A DNA stretch of 64,000 nucleotides from MFD09286-c1 sp963701015 (GCA_963701015.1 OY969556.1:3348001-3412000); one strand, 5' to 3'. Counted from the first letter of the stretch, positions 1-8,125 are shown. Notes: generated from the letters alone by a model not told the origin. Program-made: numbers and translations.

Positions 1-215
1 ACATCATCGTAAGTATTTTCACTTTTATCAACCCAACGTTTTACAAATGTTTTAATAAATGTTTTTAAAATAAAATTCGCTGCAACAGCTAATAATGCAA
101 TAATTATACTTAAAAAAGCAGCATTTAAAAAGTGGGCGATGTTTTGATTCAGTCCATGATTAATTAATAACTGCTCAAAATATTTATCGTACCTTAACAG
201 GTTGATTTCTGACAT
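1..215 (-). CDS. Partial: N-terminus of a probable small-conductance mechanosensitive channel (MscS-like)
   Basis: The reading frame is open from an ATG at 213-215 to the left edge, so only the first 71 codons are present. The peptide starts MSEINLLRYDKYFEQ, has one strong hydrophobic helix at about residues 30-50, then a basic stretch (KTFIKTFVKRWVDK). This layout resembles the N-terminal membrane part of MscS/YbdG-type channels, but the diagnostic pore and beta domains lie outside the window, so the family call is inference. The start is supported by a GGAGG box 5 nt upstream of the ATG, a classical Shine-Dalgarno site that is rarely so clear in this phylum. Confidence 0.5.
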   Translation of the reverse strand, partial: MSEINLLRYDKYFEQLLINHGLNQNIAHFLNAAFLSIIIALLAVAANFILKTFIKTFVKRWVDKSENTYDD

Positions 216-290
216 ATTATCCTCCGTGATTTTTTTCGGGCTACAAAATTAATTATTCAATAAGAATAAAATTGCTAAAAATTCTTAATA

Positions 291-327
291 AAAAAACGCC
301 AGATACATAAAGTAAATGACGTTTTTT
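291..327. terminator. Probable bidirectional intrinsic terminator
   Basis: An inverted repeat, AAAAAACGCC and GACGTTTTTT, separated by about 17 nt, lies 20 bases downstream of the FKBP genes. It gives A/T tracts on both sides. One mismatch in ten and little GC make it weak. Confidence 0.45.
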
Positions 328-346
328 AAAATATACATTAATATTA

Positions 347-1087
347 TTATTTCATCTTCATTTTTGAAGGAGCGCTTTGCATAGCTGGTTGAGCTGCTTC
401 CTTTGGTAAAATTGAAAGTAATTCCATTTCGAATATTAGAACAGAATTAGGTTTAATTCCACCACGAGGTTCACCACGTTCACCATAGCCAAGTTCTGAA
501 GGAACATATATTTTATATTTTGAACCAACCTTCATCATTTGAAGAATTTCAGTCCATGCAGGAATAACACCTTTAACAGGTAATTCAGCAGGATGTCCCA
601 TTTCTTTAGTACTCTGGAATACAGTTCCATCAATTAATGAACCTGTAAAATTTACAGATACCTTATCTTCCAAAGTTGGCACCTGACCAGTTCCCTGAGT
701 AATAACTTCATATTGTAATCCACTGGCAGTAGTAATAATTCCTTTTTTCGATTTATTTTTTTCAAGAAAATCAAGACCTTCTTGTTTGCTTTTCATGGAT
801 TGAGTTTTTTCTAAATTCATGAAATAGCTACGCATGTATGCTTGAACAGCATCAGGTTTAATTTTAGGCTCAATTTTATTTAAAGCTTCCTGAATTGCTT
901 TATCAAATATTGCCTGATTGAAATTTGGAATATCAGAGCTTTTTAAGGATTGGCCAACTTGCACGCCAATACAATAGCTAATACTATCAGCATCATTTTT
1001 CAGGGCAACTGAACTTTTTTGTTTGTTGCAGGAAGCCATTACTACCATTGCAACTGCTGAAACTGTTAAAATGTGTGTAAATTTCAT
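347..1087 (-). CDS. FKBP-type peptidyl-prolyl cis-trans isomerase, lipoprotein
   Basis: Predicted periplasmic prolyl isomerase of 246 aa. The chosen start gives a lipoprotein signal (MKFTHILTVSAVAMVVMASC, lipobox Cys20); a longer in-frame start 63 bases upstream would bury this signal. Residues about 35-110 form an FKBP_N-type dimerisation/spacer region (SYCIGVQVGQSLK). The FKBP domain follows at about 125-230, with the typical DKVSVNFTGSLIDGTVFQS, the GVIPAW segment, the SELGYGERG loop and VLIFEMELL. The Lys/Met-rich tail is unremarkable. It lies 104 bases downstream of a second FKBP gene on the same strand; the two are clearly paralogues of Mip/FkpA type. Likely role: folding of exported proteins. 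The family call is secure; the substrate is unknown. Confidence 0.93.
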   Translation of the reverse strand: MKFTHILTVSAVAMVVMASCNKQKSSVALKNDADSISYCIGVQVGQSLKSSDIPNFNQAIFDKAIQEALNKIEPKIKPDAVQAYMRSYFMNLEKTQSMKSKQEGLDFLEKNKSKKGIITTASGLQYEVITQGTGQVPTLEDKVSVNFTGSLIDGTVFQSTKEMGHPAELPVKGVIPAWTEILQMMKVGSKYKIYVPSELGYGERGEPRGGIKPNSVLIFEMELLSILPKEAAQPAMQSAPSKMKMK

Positions 1088-1191
1088 TCGTATTAATTTT
1101 GTCAAGGTCTGAAATTGCCCACTAGCCGTAATTTGACAACGGTTTATCAAACTTCTTTCCTTGTGTTTAACTTAATTAAAGTGGGTTATTT

Positions 1192-1872
1192 TTATTTTTT
1201 TACTTTGTCTATTGAAATGAGATCGACTTCGAAAATTAAAACACTTTGTGGCTCAATTCCCGGGACATTTTGATCGCCATAAGCTAATTCTGAAGGAATA
1301 AATAATTGCCATTTTGCTCCTGGTTTCATTAATTGTAATGCTTCTGTCCATCCGGCAATTACACCTTTAACTTCAAATTGTGCAGGTTGGCCACGTTCAA
1401 TTGAACTGTCAAATACTTTACCATTTATTAACTTACCTACATAATTTACAGTAACCGTATCATCAATGGTTGGCGGAGTACCTTCTCCTTCTTTCAAAAT
1501 TTTATATTGAAGCCCACTAGGCAATGTAACTATTCCGTCCTTTTTCTTATTTTCATCTAAAAATTTACGACCGATAACCAGATTTTCAGCACCTTTTTTT
1601 GCTTGCGTTTTTGTTAAATACGACCGAATTATTTGATCAATTTGATCAACTTTTAATGCAGTTGGTTTATCCTTTAATACATCATTTATGGCGTTTAATA
1701 GAATTGCACCATTAACTTCAGTAAAACCTGCTGATTTCATACTATTCCCAATGGCCATTCCCATTCCGTATGAAACGGAATCGATTTCGGTTTTCAAATC
1801 ACTATTTGTATTTTGAGCAAAACTTGCTACAGGCAAAACTATTACAATGGCTAAAACGATTTTCTTTATCAT
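1192..1872 (-). CDS. FKBP-type peptidyl-prolyl cis-trans isomerase, periplasmic
   Basis: A 226-aa paralogue of the downstream FKBP gene. It has a cleavable signal peptide (MIKKIVLAIVIVLPVASFAQ) with no lipobox, so it should be soluble in the periplasm while its neighbour is lipid-anchored. An FKBP_N-like helical segment (SYGMGMAIGNSMKSAG) covers about residues 30-100. The catalytic FKBP domain at about 115-222 has DTVTVNYVGKLINGKVFDSS, GVIAGWTEALQLMKPG and SELAYGDQNVPG. It is the first gene of a likely two-gene operon, with a promoter candidate just upstream at 1893-1922. The AlphaFold-type FKBP fold is expected from family knowledge; activity is inferred. Confidence 0.93.
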   Translation of the reverse strand: MIKKIVLAIVIVLPVASFAQNTNSDLKTEIDSVSYGMGMAIGNSMKSAGFTEVNGAILLNAINDVLKDKPTALKVDQIDQIIRSYLTKTQAKKGAENLVIGRKFLDENKKKDGIVTLPSGLQYKILKEGEGTPPTIDDTVTVNYVGKLINGKVFDSSIERGQPAQFEVKGVIAGWTEALQLMKPGAKWQLFIPSELAYGDQNVPGIEPQSVLIFEVDLISIDKVKK

Positions 1873-1892
1873 TTTAAAATTTATTTGGAACG

Positions 1893-1922
1893 CAAAGGTA
1901 TAGTTTATTTAATCAAAACAAT
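1893..1922 (-). promoter_or_regulatory. Promoter candidate for the FKBP operon
   Basis: On the minus strand TACCTTTG (1893-1900) matches the Bacteroidota -7 consensus TAnnTTTG exactly. A TTG lies 18 bases further upstream (1919-1921). Transcription would start about 15 bases before the FKBP start codon. Confidence 0.5.
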
Positions 1923-2024
1923 ATTTTCTATTAAAAATCTTTTATCAATTCATTATTAGTTATTTAATAAATAATTTTCAAACCACGTAAATAAAAATGA
2001 TAAACAAATGCTTGCTGAAATAAT

Positions 2025-2032
2025 TATCTTTG
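2025..2032 (+). promoter_or_regulatory. -7 box candidate for prfA
   Basis: TATCTTTG matches TAnnTTTG and lies 21 bases before the prfA ATG. No TTTG was found at the expected -33 distance, so only half the promoter is supported. Confidence 0.35.
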
Positions 2033-2053
2033 CAAACTGAAAAAAATAGCTAT

Positions 2054-3139
2054 ATGTCTGAAAATGTTATTTTAAGCAAACTTGAGGGTGTAAAAATTAA
2101 ATTTGAAGAAGTCTCGCAGCAAATTACCGATCCGGCAATTATGTCGGATATGAAAAAATACGTGAAACTTACTAAAGAATATAAAGATCTTGAGCCGTTA
2201 ATTGAAAAATATAATGAATTCAAAAATATATTAAGCAATATTGATGCATCAAAAGAAATTTTGGCCAATGAAAAAGATGAAGAGCTCAAAGAAATGGCCA
2301 AAGCAGAATTGGATGATTTAAACGATAAAGTTTCACCGCTTGAAGAGGAAATAAAACTTTTGCTGATTCCAGCCGATCCTGAAGATTCGAAAAATGCCAT
2401 TATGGAAATTCGAGCTGGAACAGGCGGAGACGAAGCAAGTATTTTTGCAGGCGATTTATACCGAATGTATAGCCGCTATTGCGAAAACATGGGCTGGAAA
2501 ATTTCGGTAACGAATATATCCGAAGGCACCGTTGGTGGTTTTAAGGAAGTGGTTATGGAAGTTTCAGGCAACAGGGTTTATGGTATATTAAAATATGAAT
2601 CGGGAGTGCATCGTGTTCAGCGGGTTCCTAAAACTGAAACCCAGGGACGTGTGCATACTTCTGCTGCAACTGTAGCCGTTTTACCTGAAGCCGATGAGTT
2701 TGATATTGATTTAAATATTAATGATATCAGAAAAGATATTTTCTGTTCTTCCGGACCTGGAGGACAGTCAGTAAATACAACTTATTCGGCAATTCGGTTA
2801 ACTCATATTCCTTCAGGAATTGTGGTACAATGCCAGGATGAAAAGTCGCAAATTAAAAATTATGAAAAAGCGTTGAATGAGCTTCGTACCCGGTTGTATA
2901 ATCTTGAATACCAAAAATATATAGATAATATTGCCTCAAAACGTAAAACTATGGTTTCAACCGGCGACCGTTCAGCAAAAATAAGGACATATAATTATCC
3001 ACAAGGAAGGGTTACCGACCATCGCATAAATTTTACAGTTTACAATTTACCATCAATTATGGACGGTGATATCCAGCAATTTATTGACCAGCTGCAGATG
3101 GCTGAAAATGCTGAACGTTTGAAAGAAAGCGAAATTTAA
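2054..3139 (+). CDS. prfA: Peptide chain release factor 1
   Basis: Class I release factor that recognises UAA/UAG stop codons and triggers peptide release on the ribosome. It has 361 aa, the normal RF1 length. Visible marks are the PCRF domain (ENMGWK, AGTGGDEAS), the codon-recognition tripeptide P-K-T within RVPKTETQGRVHTSAA (PxT is the RF1 form, as opposed to SPF in RF2), and the catalytic GGQ in SSGPGGQSVNTT. The ATG at 2054 (MSENVILSKLE) is preferred over an in-frame upstream codon at 2030, because that one overlaps the probable -7 box and adds residues unlike RF1. The gene is alone on its strand between the FKBP pair and the MBL hydrolase. Confidence 0.97.
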   Translation: MSENVILSKLEGVKIKFEEVSQQITDPAIMSDMKKYVKLTKEYKDLEPLIEKYNEFKNILSNIDASKEILANEKDEELKEMAKAELDDLNDKVSPLEEEIKLLLIPADPEDSKNAIMEIRAGTGGDEASIFAGDLYRMYSRYCENMGWKISVTNISEGTVGGFKEVVMEVSGNRVYGILKYESGVHRVQRVPKTETQGRVHTSAATVAVLPEADEFDIDLNINDIRKDIFCSSGPGGQSVNTTYSAIRLTHIPSGIVVQCQDEKSQIKNYEKALNELRTRLYNLEYQKYIDNIASKRKTMVSTGDRSAKIRTYNYPQGRVTDHRINFTVYNLPSIMDGDIQQFIDQLQMAENAERLKESEI

Positions 3140-3217
3140 TATTCCAAACCTTCAACATTTAAACTTTAAGTCTTTTTTCATTCCTATATTTACTTTGCAA
3201 AGTTTAATTATTAAACA

Positions 3218-4051
3218 ATGAAACTAAGTAAAGTTGAGTTTAACGGATTTAAAGATAAAGGCCAGCAAATGTTTGGTAAAACCCAAAGAAAAGATTGGGA
3301 AAAAGAATATACAGCTGACGAAAACGGTTTGTGTTCTTGGGCACTCCGGTCTTTAATTATTGAACATGAAAATAATTTTATATTAATTGATACCGGGTTC
3401 AATAATTTCGACAAAACAATTCTAGAAGAATATTCGATAACTGATTTTGTAACCGCTTCAGACAATTTAATGAATTGTGGATTTGATATTGAAAAAATTA
3501 GCCATGTTATTCATACGCATTTACACATTGACCATTGTGGCGGAAGTTTTATTATTTCGGGTGATAAAATTGTTTTGCCAACATTTGTTAATGCCCAATA
3601 TTTTTGCGGCAAACAACAATTATATGCTGCAACTCAACCATCGGAATTTGAAAAAACATCATTTCAAACTGAGATAACATCCGCTTTTTCAAAATTCAAA
3701 AATTTGCAGCAACTAGAAAAGGAATATTTTTTGTTTCCATGGCTTGAATTCTTAATTTTTAATGGGCATACAAAGGGTTTAACTTTACCCGTTATCCATA
3801 CCACAAAATATTCATTGGCATTTGTTGGTGATTTAATTCCTTCAGTAGCACATTTACGTTTACAAAGCATTATGAATTACGATATAAACCCATTATTAAG
3901 TTTATCAGAAAGAGAAAAATTTTTAGAAGATGCCTTTGAAAATGAATATATTTTATTTTTTCAACATGACTTTTTGTATGAATGTTGCACATTAAAAAAA
4001 GAAAAAGGCCGGATTCTACCGGCCGAAATATTTAAACTTTCAGAATTATAG
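3218..4051 (+). CDS. MBL-fold metallo-hydrolase
   Basis: A 277-aa cytoplasmic protein with no signal peptide. The zinc-binding signature HTHLHIDH is at about residues 98-105, followed by CGG. A later His (HTKG/HTTKYS) and the Asp in FVGDLIPS provide the remaining metal ligands expected for the metallo-beta-lactamase fold. The general shape resembles lactonase/hydrolase MBL proteins; the substrate cannot be inferred. A near-consensus -7 box (TACTTTG, one spacer base short) lies about 21 bases upstream. Its stop codon at 4049-4051 directly abuts the stop codon of the convergent SPOR gene at 4052, leaving no room for a terminator between them. Confidence 0.85.
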   Translation: MKLSKVEFNGFKDKGQQMFGKTQRKDWEKEYTADENGLCSWALRSLIIEHENNFILIDTGFNNFDKTILEEYSITDFVTASDNLMNCGFDIEKISHVIHTHLHIDHCGGSFIISGDKIVLPTFVNAQYFCGKQQLYAATQPSEFEKTSFQTEITSAFSKFKNLQQLEKEYFLFPWLEFLIFNGHTKGLTLPVIHTTKYSLAFVGDLIPSVAHLRLQSIMNYDINPLLSLSEREKFLEDAFENEYILFFQHDFLYECCTLKKEKGRILPAEIFKLSEL

Positions 4052-4504
4052 CTATTTTACATATATCCACGATTCAGGATTAACATTAGTTCTTAAGTTA
4101 TTAAGTGCAATTAGGGCTTCTTTTAAATTATTTGCCGAAAATGCACTAACAAGGTTAAAACCATTAGCAGCTTGAACAATTTGAGCTTTATAACCAAGTT
4201 TTTTCATTTCTTTTTCAAAATTGTCTGCATTTAAAGGATTTCGAAAACTTCCGGTAATTACATTATACGTGCCAGAACAAGCACTACAAATTTTCTGAAG
4301 CGAATCAATTTTTTCCTGACTTTCCTTTTGAAGTTGTTCAACTATTGCAGCATTTTCAATTGAGTCTTCATGCATTGTATTTTTAAGACTTTCAATATAT
4401 TCTTTATCTTTTTTACTGCTGCCAATTATTCCCTTTTTTCTAAGGTAATTACAACCTGAAAATACAATTGCCACGATGATTAAAAGAATTGTTATTTTTT
4501 TCAT
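4052..4504 (-). CDS. SPOR-domain lipoprotein
   Basis: A 150-aa lipoprotein with lipobox Cys18 (MKKITILLIIVAIVFSGC). After a charged linker that is probably coiled coil (about residues 30-68), a C-terminal SPOR-type domain starts at about residue 78: YNVITGSFRNPLNADNF, KKLGYKAQIV, NLVSAFSANNLKEALIAL. SPOR domains bind denuded peptidoglycan glycan strands, so this is probably an envelope protein facing the cell wall. It is a single gene, convergent with the MBL hydrolase and divergent from the M1 aminopeptidase. A precise role in division or wall remodelling is inference. Confidence 0.85.
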   Translation of the reverse strand: MKKITILLIIVAIVFSGCNYLRKKGIIGSSKKDKEYIESLKNTMHEDSIENAAIVEQLQKESQEKIDSLQKICSACSGTYNVITGSFRNPLNADNFEKEMKKLGYKAQIVQAANGFNLVSAFSANNLKEALIALNNLRTNVNPESWIYVK

Positions 4505-4679
4505 AATAATTAGGTTTTTTGGTTACTGACTGAATAACAGTTTGTTTTGTGGTGTAATTTAAGAAATGTAATTTTATATTCCAAAAAAAATATTAAAATT
4601 CAATTCATTTAATATTAATTTTCAACTTATTTTGTTTTTTAAACAGAAATCTTCGTATTATAAATCAAATTTATATTTA

Positions 4680-6365
4680 ATGACAAATCGTTCGGCCTTA
4701 TTGATTCTTAAAATATTTTTACTGGCAATTGTTATGTCATCTTGCAAAATTGTAGGCATTAACATTAACCATTCAACTCCGCGCAGTGCATATAAATATC
4801 CGGTTTTTACCGAAAAAGACAGCTTGCGTGGGCAATTGAACCACTTCCGAAGTTGTTATGACGTATATTTCTATAACCTGAATGTAAAATTTAATTTAGA
4901 AGAAAAATCTATCAGCGGGTTTGTCGATATTTGTTCAGATGTGGTAAAGCCATTCGACACACTACAAATTGACTTATACAAAAATATGTCGCTCGATAGC
5001 ATTATTATGGCCAATAAAAAACTCTCGTTTTTCAGGAAATATGATGCCGTCTTTGTAAAAACTGGACATAAAGTTATGCCCGGAGAAAAAATACAAATGC
5101 GTGTATATTATCATGGAATACCTGTAGAAGCAAAACGTCCGCCCTGGGAAGGTGGCTTTGTTAGGAAAAAAGATAAAAACGGGAAACCTTGGATTGGTGT
5201 AGCCTGTGAAGTAGATGGAGCAAGTTTATGGTGGCCGGTTAAAGATCACCTGTCGGATGAGCCAGACAGCATGCACTTAAGTTTTACAGTACCAAAAGGT
5301 TTGAATTGTATTAGCAATGGACATTTAACCGATAGTATTGTAAATGATAATTCTGTTACTTATAAGTGGCGTGTTACGTACCCAATTAATTCATATGATG
5401 CAACCTTTTATATCGGCGATTTTAAAAAATTCTCAATTCCTTATACAAGTCTTGATACCACATTTAATCTGGATTTTTATGTTTTACCTTATAACTTAGA
5501 TACAGCAAAAAATCATTTTAAACAAACTGTTGATATTTTGCATTTTTACGAATCGAAATATGGGCCATATCCATGGCCACGAGACGGTTTTAAACTTGTT
5601 GAAAGTCCCTACGAAGGAATGGAACATCAAACAGCTATAGCTTATGGTAATGGATATAAGAATAATTTTGGATTATTCGATTATATTATTTTGCACGAAA
5701 CTGCCCATGAATGGTGGGGAAATAGTGTAACCGTCCCTGATTATGCCGAAGTTTGGATTCATGAAGGTTTTGCCACATACAGCGAAGCATTATATTATGA
5801 AAAACTTAAAGGACACGACGGATACTTGCGTTATTTGAAATTTTATGCAATGCTGATAAAAAACAAAAAACCTGTTGTTGGGCCTCATGACGTTAATTTT
5901 TGGGATTATAAAGATGTTGATATTTACATGAAAGGCGCCCTTACATTGCACACACTTAGGAATTCGATTAAAAACGATTCTTTGTTTTTTGATATTTTAC
6001 ACACATTTTATATGGAACATCGCTATAAATTAGCTGTAACTGATGATTTTATAAAACTTGTAAGTGCCAAAACAGGCAAAGATTATGGCCCATTTTTTAA
6101 TCAATATTTATATAGCAGGGTTTGTCCTGAATTGGATTGGCAATACTTTTATGATTCAAAAAAAAGAAGCAATGAATTATACTATCGTTGGACCAATGCA
6201 GTTGATAGCTTTTCAATACCAATAAAAGTACAGTTAGATTCAGAATCATTTTTTATTAGGCCAACAAATAAATTGCAAAGAGTTGAAACCCCTATTGACA
6301 AAGATATTATAATGAATGTTGAAGGTTCCTATATTGCCTTGAAAAGAACCGATAAGTTTAAGTAA
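4680..6365 (+). CDS. M1-family metallopeptidase (aminopeptidase N-like), lipoprotein
   Basis: A 561-aa predicted lipoprotein; the ATG at 4680 gives MTNRSALLIL..VMSSC with lipobox Cys22. An upstream in-frame start at 4632 would hide this signal. An N-terminal beta domain is followed by the gluzincin domain. The zinc motif HETAH is at residues 339-343, with the third ligand Glu362 in HEGFATYSE exactly 18 residues later (HExxHx18E). The exopeptidase motif reads YEGMEHQ (311-317), in place of the GAMEN of E. coli PepN, a variant I associate with Bacteroidota M1 enzymes. The C-terminal HEAT-like domain of long PepN proteins is absent. Likely role: trimming peptides outside the cytoplasm. Its 3' end overlaps the ygbA-like gene by 8 bases. 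Confidence 0.93.
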   Translation: MTNRSALLILKIFLLAIVMSSCKIVGININHSTPRSAYKYPVFTEKDSLRGQLNHFRSCYDVYFYNLNVKFNLEEKSISGFVDICSDVVKPFDTLQIDLYKNMSLDSIIMANKKLSFFRKYDAVFVKTGHKVMPGEKIQMRVYYHGIPVEAKRPPWEGGFVRKKDKNGKPWIGVACEVDGASLWWPVKDHLSDEPDSMHLSFTVPKGLNCISNGHLTDSIVNDNSVTYKWRVTYPINSYDATFYIGDFKKFSIPYTSLDTTFNLDFYVLPYNLDTAKNHFKQTVDILHFYESKYGPYPWPRDGFKLVESPYEGMEHQTAIAYGNGYKNNFGLFDYIILHETAHEWWGNSVTVPDYAEVWIHEGFATYSEALYYEKLKGHDGYLRYLKFYAMLIKNKKPVVGPHDVNFWDYKDVDIYMKGALTLHTLRNSIKNDSLFFDILHTFYMEHRYKLAVTDDFIKLVSAKTGKDYGPFFNQYLYSRVCPELDWQYFYDSKKRSNELYYRWTNAVDSFSIPIKVQLDSESFFIRPTNKLQRVETPIDKDIIMNVEGSYIALKRTDKFK

Positions 6366-6663
6366 ACAACTTATGAAAATAATGTTTGATATAAAATAGT
6401 GGGAAAATATATATCATTCTTGGCCCTGAATAACGCATTATTTTTCTGATATTCTCACGCATTTCAGGTTTATAGCAATGAATTTTGCAATCGGAACATG
6501 CAGGTTTCCTATTTCCAAATATACATTTCTCAAGGCGTTGAAAAGCATAATTTTTTGTAATAGCACATTGCTCACAAATTGTAGAAACTGGTAAATGATT
6601 CTTTTTACAATAAAAGTCAATCATTATTCCAACTGTTATTCGTTCCCTTTCAATTCTTTGCAT
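6358..6663 (-). CDS. ygbA: YgbA-like protein (nitrous oxide-stimulated promoter family)
   Basis: A 101-aa Cys-rich protein. The family hallmarks are present: RIERERITV at the start, YCKKNH, a CEQC pair, then CIFGNRKPACSDCKIHCYKPEMRE and IMRYSGPRM near the end. E. coli YgbA has the same arrangement (IERE, CPFG..KP.C..C..HCYKP, MRYSGPRM, recalled from memory) and belongs to the NsrR-controlled nitrosative-stress response. The Cys/His set suggests a metal or Fe-S site, which is inference. It is the last gene of an operon with a cupin (14 bases upstream) and a 4Fe-4S protein. Its stop codon lies inside the convergent M1 peptidase gene. Confidence 0.85.
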   Translation of the reverse strand: MQRIERERITVGIMIDFYCKKNHLPVSTICEQCAITKNYAFQRLEKCIFGNRKPACSDCKIHCYKPEMRENIRKIMRYSGPRMIYIFPLFYIKHYFHKLFT

Positions 6664-6677
6664 TAAAATGTGAATAT

Positions 6678-7007
6678 TTACGATTTGATCATCACCAGCA
6701 TCATTTTAAATTTTTCTTTTGCTTGTAATGCATGTGGAATATTTGCTGGCATAATTATAAAATCTCCAGCAGACAAATTATTGCTTTTACCTCCAAGTAT
6801 TATTTCAGCATTCCCATCTAAAATTTGCACAAATGCATCAAATGGAGCGGTATGCTCACTTAAGCCTTCGCCTTTATCAAAGGCAAATAAAGTTATGTTT
6901 CCTGTTGTTGCCTTAATTACTTGTTTACTTACTACACTTTTATCTAAATAATTAATTGCTTTTTCAAGATTTTGACTTTTTGATTTCTCAATAGTATTAT
7001 TTTCCAT
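6678..7007 (-). CDS. Small cupin-domain protein
   Basis: A 109-aa single-domain cupin. Motif 1 is degenerate (GEGLSEHTAPFDAFVQILDG, about residues 50-70) and motif 2 ends GDFIIMPANIPHAL. Only two of the usual metal His residues are plain, so metal binding is uncertain. There is no signal peptide. It lies between the 4Fe-4S protein gene (76 bases upstream) and the ygbA-like gene (14 bases downstream) on the same strand, which suggests a role in the same stress response, perhaps as a sensor or small-molecule binder. No enzymatic function can be assigned from sequence. Confidence 0.85.
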   Translation of the reverse strand: MENNTIEKSKSQNLEKAINYLDKSVVSKQVIKATTGNITLFAFDKGEGLSEHTAPFDAFVQILDGNAEIILGGKSNNLSAGDFIIMPANIPHALQAKEKFKMMLVMIKS

Positions 7008-7055
7008 TTTTTAAATATTATTATTAAATAACGTTCCTTTATATCAAAATCAAGA

Positions 7056-7075
7056 ACCAATGTATAAAAATTGGT
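7056..7075. repeat. Short inverted repeat between ferredoxin and cupin genes
   Basis: ACCAAT and ATTGGT are perfect 6-base arms around an 8-base AT loop in the 76-base gap. It could be an operator or a weak attenuating hairpin; chance is also possible in such AT-rich DNA. Confidence 0.3.
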
Positions 7076-7083
7076 ATTTATCC

Positions 7084-7980
7084 TCAAACCCAGTTTTCAG
7101 CTAAAACTTCTCCTTTTATGCCTATAGTAATTGCTTTAACTGGAACTTTACGAGTTGCAATCTGGACTGCCTTTTGCACTAATTGCAATAATCCTCCGCA
7201 GCAAGGAACTTCCATCATTAAAACCGTTAACGTATTTATCAACGATTCATCAATCATGGATTTTAACTTATCAACATAAATTTCTTTATTTGAATCGAGC
7301 TTTGGACAGGCAATAACCAATTTACGGTTTTTAAGATATTCTGTATGAAAATTACCAAAAGAAAATGCTGTACAATCAGCAGCCACTAAAATATCAGATT
7401 TCTGAAAATGGCTTGCTTGGGGATTTATTAAATGTAGTTGAATTGGCCAATTACTCAACTGTGAACTTTGAGGTACATTTAATTTTGTTTCTTCAGCCAT
7501 TTGAAATGACATTGTTTTTGATCCCGGGCAACCACCATTATTAAGGTGTTCCATGTTTTTAATTTTTTGAATTAATATTTTTTCTATGGTTTTAGGTGAG
7601 ATTACTGACGTAATTACCTCGTCTATATTAAATTGTATTCTATCTTTTTGAGAAGATAAATAATTTATTCCCTGATTTAAAAATCCTGATTCATTATGAT
7701 CCTTTAAATGTTTTAAGTGTGCAATTACCACATTTTTACCTTTCGAAACCATTTCGGTCATTACTTGAACTTCGTCATAAGGAGCAGCTTCTCGTTGCTC
7801 AATAATTAAGGCACCTTCGGGACAATGACCAAGGCAAGCTCCCAAACCATCACACATTAAATCACTTATTAATACCGCTTTCCCATCAATTATTTGTAAA
7901 GCCCCTTCATGGCAATTCGGAACACAAGCTCCACAACCATTACACTTTTCATCGTCAATTTTTATAATATCCCTTGTCAT
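7084..7980 (-). CDS. 4Fe-4S dicluster ferredoxin-like protein
   Basis: A 298-aa cytoplasmic protein. Residues 1-60 hold a ferredoxin domain: cluster 1 ligands Cys13, 16, 19 and 23 (CNGCGACVPNC), then a second, unusual set Cys43, 49 and 53 (CDGLGACLGHCPEG). The rest of the protein is not ferredoxin and carries more cysteines (NNGGCPGSK, ADCTAF, IACPKLD and an adjacent pair in VPCCGGLL), which could bind a further cofactor. This architecture recurs in anaerobes as an unnamed ferredoxin-type protein, sometimes near hcp. First gene of the ferredoxin-cupin-ygbA operon, with a good promoter at 8058-8089. A redox or NO-stress role is inferred from the neighbours. Confidence 0.85.
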   Translation of the reverse strand: MTRDIIKIDDEKCNGCGACVPNCHEGALQIIDGKAVLISDLMCDGLGACLGHCPEGALIIEQREAAPYDEVQVMTEMVSKGKNVVIAHLKHLKDHNESGFLNQGINYLSSQKDRIQFNIDEVITSVISPKTIEKILIQKIKNMEHLNNGGCPGSKTMSFQMAEETKLNVPQSSQLSNWPIQLHLINPQASHFQKSDILVAADCTAFSFGNFHTEYLKNRKLVIACPKLDSNKEIYVDKLKSMIDESLINTLTVLMMEVPCCGGLLQLVQKAVQIATRKVPVKAITIGIKGEVLAENWV

Positions 7981-7990
7981 TCAGGTGAAT

Positions 7991-8006
7991 TGTTAAAATT
8001 TAAACA
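7991..8006. promoter_or_regulatory. Near-palindrome in the leader of the ferredoxin operon
   Basis: TGTTAAAATTTAAACA is palindromic except for one symmetric pair and lies 10 bases before the ATG, well downstream of the predicted transcription start. A CRP/FNR-family or other repressor site is possible, but AT-rich palindromes arise easily here. Confidence 0.3.
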
Positions 8007-8057
8007 TGCAGAATATCAGTAAAATAGCAATAAATATTATTAACGCATTCGAGTACT

Positions 8058-8089
8058 CAAATATACTATTATAATGAACAAAAACCAAA
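8058..8089 (-). promoter_or_regulatory. Promoter of the ferredoxin-cupin-ygbA operon
   Basis: On the minus strand TTTG (8086-8089), 20 bases, then TATATTTG (8058-8065): a full match to the Bacteroidota housekeeping promoter. A perfect 16-base palindrome, AAATAATTAATTATTT (8087-8102), overlaps the -33 element, centred about 44 bases before the expected start. That is close to where a CRP/FNR-type activator would bind, but it is AT-only. Confidence 0.6.
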
Positions 8090-8125
8090 TAATTAATTAT
8101 TTAATTATAAATCTTTGAATCCAGG

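Noticed and set aside
2012..2032. Full promoter before prfA
   Set aside because: The TTG is only 10 bases from the -7 box, not the expected 19-21.
8087..8102. Possible origin-type AT-rich palindrome
   Set aside because: No DnaA boxes or iteron series nearby; a promoter-linked site or chance is simpler.
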